A stretch of 64,000 bases of DNA from assembly GCA_024234575.1 (NCBI GenBank), contig JACKOB010000003.1, positions 558,001 through 622,000 of the forward strand, in the 5' to 3' direction. Below are positions 19,401 to 27,172 of this stretch, one piece after another (the first letter of the stretch is position 1; each line of letters starts with the position of its first letter). A program made the position numbers and the translations under genes. The stretch is from Hahellaceae bacterium (lineage in GTDB: Bacteria; Pseudomonadota; Gammaproteobacteria; Pseudomonadales; Oleiphilaceae). The notes beneath the pieces were generated by a model that was not told where the DNA came from, searched no databases, and saw only the letters and a list, made by a program, of their open reading frames with translations.

Positions 19401-21330
19401 CCTTGGTCGCGTGCGTTATGCATTGGAGATAGAGCTAAACATTGTCAAATTGCAGGATGGTGTGTCTATCGCCTCATTGGCCAGCCTTTTGGAAAGCAAA
19501 GTAGCGGCTATGTTTGGGGAAGAGGATGACGAAGGCTATTTGGCTGATGATGTCATTAGCCCATTGGTGATCATTCAGAAAGGTGAGCCTGGGCGTATTC
19601 CATTAATTCTGGTGCACCCCATTGGCGGTAGCGTGTTTTGCTATGGCGAGCTAGCCAATCAGATCGGTAATGGCCAGCCGGTTTATGCGTTGCAGGCGCA
19701 TGCGTTTATTGATGAAGACAGCGCCCCGGACTCAATAGAAGAAATGGCCAGTGACTATCTTGAAGAAATCAAACGTGTACAGCCCCATGGGCCTTACCTC
19801 TTAGGGGGATGGTCGTTGGGGGGCGTTATTGCACTTGAACTGGCGCACCGGCTGGAAACTCAGGGAGAGCGGGTTGAACTGCTGGCACTGATTGATAGTG
19901 CGCCCGTGTTTAATCGGCGTCTGGACTCCGAGCGTGAGCGGGACATCTTCTTGCTCAATTTGATGTCATTAGATATGGGGATCAGCGGGGCCATGCTGAC
20001 TGATCTGATGGAAGAAAGTTTAGCGGATAGCGCTTCTGAGATATCCACAGAAGAATCTTTGCAGGCACTTTTTAAAGAGGCACAAAAACGCGGCATAGTG
20101 CCAAAGCTAATGCCGTTTTATGAGTTGTCGCATCGCTTTAATGTGATGAAGCTGCTGCTAAATGTATTGGTTCGTTATGAGGTGCCTCGTTATCTGGGCA
20201 GCGCCTCAGTCTTTAAGGCAGAGTCGCCGTTGCAGGAATACAATGGCATGAATGCAAATCTCGATTGGGATAAATATATCACCCATATCGAGCAGGTGCA
20301 GACCCTGGCAGGCAATCATTTTACGCTGCTTGATAGTGCCAATGTTGCGACGCTGGCTTCGTATTTGCGCAAATCTATTCGCTCTAAAGTCACTCCCCAC
20401 AATCGCTTTTTCCTCAGCGAGCCTTCGGCCAGTGTTTACAGTGAAGCCAATCAGGTGCTCAAGCGTATTGAGCTGGATGCCCAGGTTAAAGAAGTGAAAG
20501 GGCGCCTGAAGCTGGATGAGTCACACCCGTTTTTCTTTGATCACCCATTGGACCATGTACCCGGCGCGTTGGTGATTGAAGCGATCTGGCAAATGCTCGA
20601 TTGCATTACTGCCGAACAAGACCCGGACAATGCCGAGTTGTATCGCTATGTGCAACGAATCAGCATTACCTTCCGTCGCTGGATCGAAAAAGAGCTGCCG
20701 ACGCCACTGAGTCTTTTGTTGATGGACGGTGGGCCTGATTCACTTGAGTTTGCAGGCATCGTTACGCAACTGGGGTATATCGCCTGTGAGCTAGATTTGT
20801 CGCTGAAATACCAGCAAGCCACGGAAGTAAAACCGCTGGCAGCGAAATCCCGGCAGAAAGCCCCACGCGAATTACTGCATAAATCAAACCCGCACAATGT
20901 ACTGATTTCCGCCATTCGTCAGGGCAGTCATCAGGAGTTTGTCTGCGATTTGATTCCACCTTCATTAGGACATGTTTTTTACAATGGTAGTGTTAGTGAT
21001 GCTGGCGTGCGCAAGTCAGTACCGCCAATGTATTTGTTAGAAGCGGCGAGACAAATCACCACGCATCTGGGCCATTCACACTATGGTGTGCCAATGGGTA
21101 GCCCGATGAATCTGGTTGCGGTGGATATGCAGATCCAGCGGCCTTTAGCGCTTTACGAAGCGCTGGAGTTGGCACATACACCGATCATCCCGGAAGGAGC
21201 GGTGCTGAAAGATATCGCCCGTTTTGAGATCGAAATAAGAAGTGCCGGGCAGGCGGTTGGCCATATTGGCATTACCGCACAGGCGGTGGATAAAGAGACA
21301 TATTTAAAGCAGCGTGGCCTCGATACTTAA
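13498..21330 (+). CDS. Megasynthase FAAL-ACP-KS-AT-DH*-ACP-TE with C-terminal AfsA-like hotdog
   Basis: One 2610-residue type I polyketide synthase. Order: fatty acyl-AMP ligase (about 1-580; 'YTSGSTGDPKGVM', 'YGLAESTLIV'); ACP1 (phosphopantetheine Ser655 in 'YGMDSK'); ketosynthase (Cys883 in 'DTACSSS', His1018 in 'EAHGTGT', His1058 in 'KTNIGH'); acyltransferase (Ser1338 in 'GHSVGEYAA', His1440 in 'FHSPLM'); dehydratase-like double hotdog (about 1610-1890) lacking the catalytic His and Asp; ACP2 (Ser1962 in 'GMDSL'); thioesterase (Ser2106 in 'GGWSLGG', His2274 in 'GNHF'); and a C-terminal AfsA-like repeat pair (about 2330-2600, 'HPFFFDHPLDHVPG' and 'PPMYLLEAARQ'). A fatty acid is loaded as the acyl-adenylate, extended once and released. 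No KR or ER is present, so a beta-keto product is expected. AfsA proteins join beta-ketoacyl chains to dihydroxyacetone phosphate. The Shine-Dalgarno is weak. Confidence 0.85.
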   Translation: MLTIPENLKSFLEPYLYRMEHQPDDLAYIFLEDGEQREVRITFRQLHDQAQNIAKAMRQHAELGDRVVLIYQPGIEFIFAFAACLFAGVIAVPVYPPQGPKDWPRFLKIVQDADVKLICTSSIVFKPFQAAQKATPQISAIPCIATDQLSEQTERWVRPPGNKDDIVFLQYTSGSTGDPKGVMVTHGNLLHNQHINVTGYQHDENLVVVSWLPQYHDMGLIGNILLAPYTGRPVILMSPMAFLQKPLRWLQAISRYRATASGAPNFAYELCLRKIKDEDLAELDLSHWDFAYNGAEFIRTSTIERFYERFKDCGLKKEAICPIYGLAESTLIVTAADKHSLYKSLYIDSESLHRGKIDLLTGQCGKSEAGEDKGRWVTGCGTPFLQDVRVVNPETLRPCNDLTVGEIWVRGESICKGYWGKPETTTDVFGAHTSDTQDGPYLRTGDLGFLHEGELYITGRHKEVIILDGRNLYPQDIEDVVQQDRPQLRKGCGAAFAVDDNDVEKLVLVQEVARGVDLSEPEFDKIAKSIRSDVVEVFGVNLFALVLIKQGTFLKTSSGKIRRRAMREKFLQKKLQEIYRSVTDTIASAGTVSVSAKAKSKTADSVPAVAENATLSTIARSGIEKIIVSLVAPHVGLHEREIDISRPLSDYGMDSKTLVGLSGELNDALTLDLAPRIFYDYPSIEALARYLSGESLVVNAASGETEVVDLAEPVAIIGMACRFPGGADSLAGFWQLLAGETDAISDVPDDRWNVKDYYDPAAATEGKMNTRWGGFLSQVADFDADFFNISPREARSMDPQQRLLLETSWEALEHANIPPSAIAGSNAGVFIGISNNDYDRIRARTLHPNDAYAGTGNAFSIAANRLSYFFDLHGPSLAIDTACSSSLVAIHQACQSLRMGESQLAFAAGVNLILTPDLTVTFSQSRMMAADGRCKTFDDSADGYVRGEGCGVVLLKRLSDAERDGDRVLAVVKGSGVTQDGRSNGLTAPNGPSQERAIRQALQRAQVLPQQVSYVEAHGTGTSLGDPIEVQALQNVYGPGRTADSPLWIGSVKTNIGHLEAAAGIAGVIKTVLSMQQQLIPAHKHFKTPNRLIAWEKMQLTVPVAPQSWTAETGKKRLAGVSSFGFGGTNAHVLIEDYPALAAQKARPAMTRLPALLCLSARNRAALRALTQRHIDNISASTDVDLHSYCRQVNAGRDHFSQRLTVRASSLRELRQLLTGIDWLAPAEGVFLSQRTKQVGQPKQAWLFTGQGSQYERVAETLYQSQPVFREVFDQCDELLTPLLGESMRQVLYSESAVVRQKIHQTSHTQPLLFCLEYALAKLWMSWGIKPDMMLGHSVGEYAAACLAGVFSLEDAIKLIEARGRLIQALEKPGSMVAVFAHLDDVHSAMGDLRNVSVAAFNGPGQIVIAGDEAELAQVVTALTARKIESRALQVSHGFHSPLMSPMVAQFKSVAESIRYQLPDIDIISTVTGRQINDEIASSAYWCSHILAPVMFEQGIDALREQQADVFLEIGPSTTLAAMGRRCDPSSQAAWVSTLRENTDDNLHIATTMAQLYVAGVRFDWQKVNEGAATFVTLPSYPFQRQKFWLDVSANERSLVPVRQAQNDTTTGAHFLLGKQLFSPRLQPGEMHFDTTLTAESPHFTPEFGADELTIRLPVFLVIALQIGAKAYGRVSLSTQDLELYEDVSVAPNEARTMQTFVETLATNEVRFKCYSPLPESDSAGIARQGDEETPDWKLVASATIIKTDKQRRPAMNMLNTLQTRISRDIDAQEYYENCRDRGLFYGAFPQLLVSHLFTADNEALGRISLNKDEAHWSPQTDFPLHYIHACFQVIGAICYEDSDHTFLPYRISRVEFFDAPPTNGWVHVIRNSSWDDEERHLDVDVLWLNDAGQPVVSATGMKLKAARTPVKGLKDQLRTMTQSRRLRTLREFLLRIVGKALSIETDRLDQDRSLMELGMDSLIAMEILGRVRYALEIELNIVKLQDGVSIASLASLLESKVAAMFGEEDDEGYLADDVISPLVIIQKGEPGRIPLILVHPIGGSVFCYGELANQIGNGQPVYALQAHAFIDEDSAPDSIEEMASDYLEEIKRVQPHGPYLLGGWSLGGVIALELAHRLETQGERVELLALIDSAPVFNRRLDSERERDIFLLNLMSLDMGISGAMLTDLMEESLADSASEISTEESLQALFKEAQKRGIVPKLMPFYELSHRFNVMKLLLNVLVRYEVPRYLGSASVFKAESPLQEYNGMNANLDWDKYITHIEQVQTLAGNHFTLLDSANVATLASYLRKSIRSKVTPHNRFFLSEPSASVYSEANQVLKRIELDAQVKEVKGRLKLDESHPFFFDHPLDHVPGALVIEAIWQMLDCITAEQDPDNAELYRYVQRISITFRRWIEKELPTPLSLLLMDGGPDSLEFAGIVTQLGYIACELDLSLKYQQATEVKPLAAKSRQKAPRELLHKSNPHNVLISAIRQGSHQEFVCDLIPPSLGHVFYNGSVSDAGVRKSVPPMYLLEAARQITTHLGHSHYGVPMGSPMNLVAVDMQIQRPLALYEALELAHTPIIPEGAVLKDIARFEIEIRSAGQAVGHIGITAQAVDKETYLKQRGLDT

Positions 21331-21427
21331 GATCGATGTTTAAGATCGGTGTTATGCAGACGTTAAGCAAATAAACGTTACACGGGTCGGTTTATCGGCC
21401 TAACTTTACGACCCAAGAGGGAAAACT

Positions 21428-22084
21428 ATGAGTGAGTCCAAGGATATCCGCAACAATGTACCAATGTTTCTCATGATGGGAGGCGTCATACTGCTAACCA
21501 TTATGGCCACACTCAAACTGCAACACTGGCAGGGGTGGATGTTTTTTGTCGGCGTAGTGCTGGTTGGCAGCTATCTTTTTTGGCTGTTGTCCGAATCGAA
21601 TGTATCGACTACCGAGGCCGCCAAAGGGGAGACTTCGAAAGACAAGGGAACCTGTGAATTGTATGCCTTTGGTCGCTTGTTAACCGTGTTTCTGGCGATG
21701 GCCGCACCGACTCTCTGTGGCGAATTTGGCTGGCATACGCTGTTTGGCATTATCTTCTTCTACTTTGGTATTTTCTTTCGCTTAAATGCGATCAGCACCC
21801 TTGGGCGTTTTTACTCCCATCGCGTGCGTTTAGTGGGCGAGCATCAGGTCATTGACACCGGGCCATACAAACTGGTTCGCCATCCCGCTTACACCGGCAT
21901 GCTGGCGGCGCACCTTGGCTTTGTCATGGTGTTCTTTAATTTTTGGGCGTTTGCCGCGTTTGCGCTGATTCTTGTGCCTGCGGTGGTTATGCGCATTCTG
22001 GTTGAAGAAAAAGCCCTTTACGAACTACCTGGCTACCCGGCCTACGCAGAAACACACAAGCGATTGGTACCCTTGGTATGGTGA
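21428..22084 (+). CDS. ICMT/PEMT-like membrane methyltransferase
   Basis: A 218-residue integral membrane protein with four to five helices. Its C-terminal part has the conserved features of isoprenylcysteine carboxyl methyltransferase and phospholipid methyltransferase families: 'GPYKLVRHPAYTGM' and 'EEKALYELPGYPAYAE'. The expected reaction is SAM-dependent methylation of a carboxylate or amine on a lipid-like substrate at the membrane. It is 97 bases after the megasynthase and preceded by AGAGGGAAAACT, a good ribosome site. Placement second in the biosynthetic operon suggests methylation of the megasynthase product, for example methyl-ester formation, but that is inference. Confidence 0.75.
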   Translation: MSESKDIRNNVPMFLMMGGVILLTIMATLKLQHWQGWMFFVGVVLVGSYLFWLLSESNVSTTEAAKGETSKDKGTCELYAFGRLLTVFLAMAAPTLCGEFGWHTLFGIIFFYFGIFFRLNAISTLGRFYSHRVRLVGEHQVIDTGPYKLVRHPAYTGMLAAHLGFVMVFFNFWAFAAFALILVPAVVMRILVEEKALYELPGYPAYAETHKRLVPLVW

Positions 22085-22111
22085 ATTTAGTGCAGATGAC
22101 AGGCAGTTACC

Positions 22112-23158
22112 GTGCCGGATAATTTAGCCTCAGAGCGAACGTTGCATATCAGTCTGACAGGTGGCACCGGTTACGTTGGTTCAACCCTGTTGCAGCTGAT
22201 TGCCACCATGCCGGTGAACAGCGTTAAGGTAAATGCGCTGGCCCGCTCAACGTCGCAATTGCTGGCAGCGCTGGGCTGGACTGTATTGCCTTCATGGTTA
22301 CGGGTAATCGAAGGCCGTTTGCCGGAAGTGCCCGGAGCGCTGTTTTTTGATAAGCCACATGTACTGGTGCATTTTGCGGTCAAGCAAATAGATCATGACG
22401 GCAGTGGTTTTCAGCAAACGAATGTGGAAGGCACCAGCGCACTGCTTGCCAAAACAAACGCCCACACCAGCGGAGTTATTTACGGCAGCACCTTGTCTGT
22501 TTTAGGACAGGGGGCGCAGCTGGCTGTGACTGAGCAGGCGCCGTTGTATCCGCAAACGGATCTGGCGAAATCCCGTGCGATGGCCGAGGCGCTTTGTTAC
22601 GAGTGGGCCACATTGCAAGATAAAACGGCCTACGGTTTGCGGCCACGTTTCATCCTGGGGCGCAATGATCGCTATGTGTTACCGGGGCTGGCACGTCTGG
22701 TTGAGAAAAATCAGTCGGTGGGTGATGGATCGCAGCAGTTTTCAGTCATTGCGGTTGAAGACTATGCCAGGGTGATTCTTGGCTTGTGCCGCTATATGCG
22801 AAGCGCGGCCGTTAGGGAGCATACGCCGGTCAATGTCGGCTACCGGGAAAGTATTCGCTTTCGCGATTTGCACTACATGTTGGCGCAAGCATTATCGGTT
22901 AGCACTACGTCCCTGACCGCGATTCCAACTTATCGCTGGTTGCCATGGCTAATGCGTCGGCTGCCGTTAAAGGGAATCGCGCAGAAAGCCACCCAGTTAG
23001 AGCTGATCGGTTTCGATCATTATGCTGATGTTAAAGCCCTGGAAGAGCGTATTGGCAGCGACATTACCGGCAAACCGACCCGAGAAACAGTCAGAGAAAT
23101 AATCAGACAATGGGTGGTCTATAGCCATGGGCAAGATGCGCTCGCCAGTGGTGGCTGA
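22112..23158 (+). CDS. NAD-dependent epimerase/dehydratase-like protein
   Basis: A 348-residue extended SDR. The N-terminus carries the Rossmann loop 'LTGGTGYVGSTLL', and 'NVEGTSALLA' and 'GVIYGSTLSVLG' follow the pattern of NAD-dependent epimerases and 3-beta-HSD-like proteins. The usual catalytic YxxxK is not evident. In the equivalent region ('PLYPQTDLAKSRAMAE') the Tyr and Lys are seven positions apart, so either the active site is rearranged or the chemistry differs. The start is a GTG at 22112; the ribosome site is weak. It is co-directional in the biosynthetic operon, 27 bases after the methyltransferase. The likely role is oxidoreduction or modification of the beta-keto or alcohol product. 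Confidence 0.75.
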   Translation: MPDNLASERTLHISLTGGTGYVGSTLLQLIATMPVNSVKVNALARSTSQLLAALGWTVLPSWLRVIEGRLPEVPGALFFDKPHVLVHFAVKQIDHDGSGFQQTNVEGTSALLAKTNAHTSGVIYGSTLSVLGQGAQLAVTEQAPLYPQTDLAKSRAMAEALCYEWATLQDKTAYGLRPRFILGRNDRYVLPGLARLVEKNQSVGDGSQQFSVIAVEDYARVILGLCRYMRSAAVREHTPVNVGYRESIRFRDLHYMLAQALSVSTTSLTAIPTYRWLPWLMRRLPLKGIAQKATQLELIGFDHYADVKALEERIGSDITGKPTRETVREIIRQWVVYSHGQDALASGG

Positions 23159-23231
23159 TCCCTGCAGGGCAACCCGTTAGTCAACCAGTAATCCGCGCCT
23201 TACAGGCGGCAGAAAAAGTGATGAGGATAGA

Positions 23232-25961
23232 ATGAGTCAACAGATGGATAGTGGCTTCGAGCAGTATATTTTACAGTGCCGTGCGCCCATGAGGGGCAAT
23301 CAAGTTGGCGGTAAATTTTCTAAACAGCATGAGATGCTGGCTAGCGGTTTGCCGGTACCACCGTTTTTTTGCCTGACGATCGACTGTTACCAGCAAGTAT
23401 TTGTCGCCCTGGAAGCGATGATTCGCGAGAAACTGGATGCGATTGATTTTAAGGATCATCAGTCGATTCAGCACGGTTCGGATGCGGTGCAGCAGTTGTT
23501 CGCAGATTATCAATTTAGCGAATCACAAGAAAACGCCATACTCAAAGCGTTTGATGCCCAGTTTAAAGATGCTTCACTGGTCTCGGTGCGGGCTTCGACG
23601 GTTGGCCATATTTTGGAAGAAAGTGAAGACTCGGCTAATAACCCCTTTGCTGGCATGAGTGAAAGCTTTCTTTATGTGCCGCGCTATCAGGTGCCGGAAA
23701 AAATAAAACAGTGCTGGGGGTCGGGGTTTTCGCAAGAGTCGCTGATCTATCGCCATGCACAAGGTATGAATCTACTCGGCTTTGGCGTAGCGGTGGGCGT
23801 GCAACAAATGGTCTTTGGTGAGCGCTCGTTTGTGTTGTTTACCGCTGACCCGAAGACAGCCGCCCGGGATCAGGTAATCGTTGCAGGTTACGGAATTGGT
23901 GAAGGAGTGGTGCAAGAAAAAGTGCCGGTTGACCACTATTTTGTGAGTGGTAAAACAGGGCAGATAAACCACGAGCTGGCGGATAAAACCACACGCCTTA
24001 CCATGGATGAGGTAAAAGGGTTTGGTTTGATAGAAAGGCCCGTGCCCGAAGCCGAGCAGGAAATTGCCTGCCTCACCGATAAAGAAATCACTTACCTGGT
24101 ATCTGTTGGCGCACAGATAGAATCCTTATTTAAATGTCCACAAGATATAGAAGGCTGTTTCACCGCCGAAGGTCATTTATACATTTTGCAATCGCGGCCT
24201 ATCGCCCTGGATTATGCACGCCAATTAATCTGGACTAACAGTAACGTCACCGAAAGCTATCCTGGTGTTTCGACGGTGTTGACTTATACCTTCGCGAAAT
24301 TTTTCTACCGTGAAATCTTTTACGATGCATACCGCCGTCTGGGGGTAAGTGCACGTATGATTAACGATAATTTTGAGCCGCTGGACAAGATGATTGGCTA
24401 TCTTAACGGGCGTGTTTTCTATTGCTTGTCTCACTTCTACCTGCTGCACAAACAGAGCCCGTTATATCCGCTTTTTGGCGCACACTGGGAAAATATGATC
24501 GGGCTTTCGTCTTCATATCAGTCTCATACGGAAGTATCCGCATTTTCCCGCTGGATGGAGAAAGCTCGCATTTGGAGCCGGGTAGGCGTCAATGCGGTAG
24601 CGACATTTTTTAATTATCTCGATCACGACCGCACCATGTACCACTACCACTCTTGGTGGGAGCGCCGTATCAGTGCTTTGCGGGGTAAGAATTTCACCAA
24701 TGAAGACCCGCTGACGCTAGTAAACCTTTTTCATGAAGTGTGGCGTGAAACGGGCAACGAATGGGGGGTAACGCTGACGACCGATAGCTATCTGATACCC
24801 ATGTACGGCCTGGCTGAAACGCTGTTTAAAAAGTGGCAGCTGGATGAAGACCCAGGTTTGCTGTCAGACCTTTTATGTGGTGACGAAAGCCTTCAAAGTG
24901 TCGAGATTATTTTGTCTGCCGTGCGTTTGGCAGAGGCGGTGAGGGCAGATGCAGAACTTGCCTCGGTGTTTGCACGAGAGAAAGCAGAAACACTTTGGGA
25001 CTTGCTGGATGCGGGCGATTTGGATGACGAGTTTAGTGAAAAGGTAAGGCATCATTTGCATTATTTTGGTGATCGTGGCCTGCAGGAACTAAAACTGGAG
25101 CAACCCAGTTTGCGGGATACGCCCTGGGTGTTGATGCGAATGATTAAGCAGTATGCGGCACAGGATGTAACCGCCGAGAGCATTGTCGAAAACGAGCGAT
25201 CTGTTCGACAAGAGGCAGATAAAAAACTGGAAGCCTTGCTCGCTGAACACCCCCGCCGAAAGGCTTTTCTCAATAAAATAATTTTACCCCGATTACGCAG
25301 ATTGATTCGCCACCGAGAAAACAGCCGCTACTGTCGTAGTGAGTTATTTGGTTTCAGTCGCAATGTCTTCAAAGCGCTGGGACAGTATCTCGTGTCGCAA
25401 AATGTTCTGAAATCATTGGATGATGTGTATCACCTGACCCAGGACGAAGTGTTTGGCTACATCGATGGCACTGGCGTGACCGAAGATCTGCAATCGATTG
25501 CTGATATTCGCCGTAAAGAATACCAGGCGAACTTAAAGAAAGATGTAGCAGCGACGATTACAACGATTGGCGCAGTGCGAGAAAATAATTTGTTGCCACC
25601 TCTTTCAGAGACTGAAGGTTTTGATGGCCAGGAATTGAGAGGACTTGGCTCAAGCGCCGGCAAAGTAACGGGTGTTGCGCGTGTTGTGCACGACCCGAAC
25701 AATGCCGGGCCGATTACCAACGGTATGATTCTGATAGCCAAAGAGACCGATCCGGGCTGGTTGTTTTTGATGCTGGCATGTAAGGGGATGGTTGTCGAGC
25801 GGGGCAGCATGCTTTCTCACACGGCAATTACTGGTCGCAAGTTTGGCATACCGACCATTGTGGCATTACCTGCGGCAACAACAAGAATTCCGGATGGGGC
25901 GAAAATAGAAATCGACGGTTCGTCGGGGCTGGTGCGTATTCTGGATGAAACTGACTGCTGA
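23232..25961 (+). CDS. PEP synthase-related dikinase, rifampin-phosphotransferase-like
   Basis: A 909-residue protein with an N-terminal ATP-grasp PPDK-type domain ('VGGKFSKQHEM' and 'SVRASTVGHI', about 15-330), a central domain starting with 'NVTESYPGVSTVLTYTFAK', and a C-terminal swivelling phosphohistidine domain with 'VVERGSMLSHTAITGRKFGI' (about 825-905). There is no C-terminal PEP/pyruvate TIM barrel. This three-part layout and size match rifampin phosphotransferase rather than PEP synthase. Such enzymes use ATP to phosphorylate a small-molecule hydroxyl, giving AMP and phosphate. In this operon it could phosphorylate an intermediate or make the product non-toxic to its producer. It starts at an ATG with GAGGATAG upstream. 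Confidence 0.8.
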   Translation: MSQQMDSGFEQYILQCRAPMRGNQVGGKFSKQHEMLASGLPVPPFFCLTIDCYQQVFVALEAMIREKLDAIDFKDHQSIQHGSDAVQQLFADYQFSESQENAILKAFDAQFKDASLVSVRASTVGHILEESEDSANNPFAGMSESFLYVPRYQVPEKIKQCWGSGFSQESLIYRHAQGMNLLGFGVAVGVQQMVFGERSFVLFTADPKTAARDQVIVAGYGIGEGVVQEKVPVDHYFVSGKTGQINHELADKTTRLTMDEVKGFGLIERPVPEAEQEIACLTDKEITYLVSVGAQIESLFKCPQDIEGCFTAEGHLYILQSRPIALDYARQLIWTNSNVTESYPGVSTVLTYTFAKFFYREIFYDAYRRLGVSARMINDNFEPLDKMIGYLNGRVFYCLSHFYLLHKQSPLYPLFGAHWENMIGLSSSYQSHTEVSAFSRWMEKARIWSRVGVNAVATFFNYLDHDRTMYHYHSWWERRISALRGKNFTNEDPLTLVNLFHEVWRETGNEWGVTLTTDSYLIPMYGLAETLFKKWQLDEDPGLLSDLLCGDESLQSVEIILSAVRLAEAVRADAELASVFAREKAETLWDLLDAGDLDDEFSEKVRHHLHYFGDRGLQELKLEQPSLRDTPWVLMRMIKQYAAQDVTAESIVENERSVRQEADKKLEALLAEHPRRKAFLNKIILPRLRRLIRHRENSRYCRSELFGFSRNVFKALGQYLVSQNVLKSLDDVYHLTQDEVFGYIDGTGVTEDLQSIADIRRKEYQANLKKDVAATITTIGAVRENNLLPPLSETEGFDGQELRGLGSSAGKVTGVARVVHDPNNAGPITNGMILIAKETDPGWLFLMLACKGMVVERGSMLSHTAITGRKFGIPTIVALPAATTRIPDGAKIEIDGSSGLVRILDETDC

Positions 25962-26001
25962 TATTTAGAGCGGTAAATGAGTTGCGTTGCGCGTGAGGGG
26001 G

Positions 26002-26091
26002 TTGCGTGGTTTGTTGGAACCTTCTGCCGCAGGGACGCGGCAGTAGAGCGCCCAGGGATGGGTTTACAGCGTGTTCCAACAAACCATGCAA
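26002..26091. repeat. 90-bp palindromic repeat, copy 2 (inverted relative to copy 1)
   Basis: Nineteen-base arms at 26002-26020 and 26073-26091 pair except for one G-T position. They enclose CTGCCGC-agggac-GCGGCAG and, read on the minus strand, TGTAAACCCATCCCTGGGC, nearly identical to copy 1 at 2995-3084. The outer arms differ from copy 1 at several positions, yet both sides changed together, so pairing is preserved. It sits in the gap between the dikinase and UbiA-like genes. Confidence 0.75.
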
Positions 26092-26186
26092 TCCCCGGAC
26101 ATTTTGCTGAATCCACTGCGTTTAAATGACTGCTATTTGCGTCTGTAGTAAATGAAACACTTGAGATAAACATGGAAGAAGGTTGT

Positions 26187-27161
26187 ATGCACGAATCTAA
26201 CCAGACTAAAAGCTACCTGGGCCGTATGAAGGCCTTTATGGATATTATCTATGAACCCAAACTGCACTTTGGTTTTGCCGCCTTTTGGTTTTTGTCTTTG
26301 CAAGGGTTAATGGTATTGCTGGCCGGGCAAAGCCAGTCTGCGGTGGCTGACTCTGGCGTAATAGCGTGGCAGTGGCAACCAGCAACGCTGCTGGGTGTTG
26401 TTACCTTATTCTTGATAATGTTCTTTTTACGGGCAGTGGATGAGGTAAAAGATTACGAGTATGACGTGCGCCACAACCCGGACCGGCCGCTGGTGTCAGG
26501 AGCGGTATCTTTTGCTGATTTACGCAGTTATTGGCTGCTGGCTTTTTTGCTCATCCCTTTGCTGAATGTGGCGGTTAGTGTTTGGTTAGCGCTGTTTGTT
26601 GTGCTGGATATGGCCTACGGATTGCTGTTGATGAAGCTGGAGAAGTGGCTGCCATGGATGCAAAAAAGCATGTTTTTTAACTTGCTGCTGACTTACCCGG
26701 TGAGTATTGCCCTTAGCTTCTACACCTTGCTATTGACCTTACACAGTCACAATCTGGCGTTTGATCCGGTGACGCTGCAACTGATTCTTATCTATATTTT
26801 AGCTTTTCTGCACTTCGAAATTGTGCGTAAGAACCTGTGGCCGTCGATGGCAGACCCCGGTGAGCGTTTTTACAGCCATGATATCGGCCCGGTACCTGCG
26901 GCGTTGCTGGGGTTTTCTTGCGGACTGGTCGCTGTGGTGATGATGTTGTTATTAACAGAACCCTGGCACCAACAAGGCTTGGCGGCGTTGACTGGGTGGC
27001 TGCCGTTGCTGGCGTTGATTCCCTGTCAAAAGAGTCTGGTAAAGTTTCTTACCCATAAAAGAGAGCGATACAACCCAAGGAAGCTGGCCGTACTTTTTCT
27101 CGTTATTTTTTATGCGACAAATTTACTGCACGCCTTGGCTGCCAATACGCTTGCTTTTTAG
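26187..27161 (+). CDS. UbiA-family membrane prenyltransferase
   Basis: A polytopic membrane protein (324 residues from the ATG at 26187). An upstream ATG at 26172 exists, but AGAAGG lies correctly 5 bases before 26187. The first aspartate-rich motif is 'DEVKDYEYDVRHNPDRPLVS', matching the UbiA-family N/DxxxD region followed by the 'RPL' turn. A second polar loop, 'RKNLWPSMADPGERFYSHD', lies about where the second Asp motif is expected. UbiA enzymes attach polyprenyl chains from the diphosphate to an acceptor, usually aromatic or glycerol-based. Its presence suggests a prenylated or isoprenoid-anchored product, though non-prenyl roles are known in the superfamily. It is followed by the exporter gene 11 bases later. 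Confidence 0.8.
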   Translation: MHESNQTKSYLGRMKAFMDIIYEPKLHFGFAAFWFLSLQGLMVLLAGQSQSAVADSGVIAWQWQPATLLGVVTLFLIMFFLRAVDEVKDYEYDVRHNPDRPLVSGAVSFADLRSYWLLAFLLIPLLNVAVSVWLALFVVLDMAYGLLLMKLEKWLPWMQKSMFFNLLLTYPVSIALSFYTLLLTLHSHNLAFDPVTLQLILIYILAFLHFEIVRKNLWPSMADPGERFYSHDIGPVPAALLGFSCGLVAVVMMLLLTEPWHQQGLAALTGWLPLLALIPCQKSLVKFLTHKRERYNPRKLAVLFLVIFYATNLLHALAANTLAF

Positions 27162-27172
27162 GACTGCCAACT

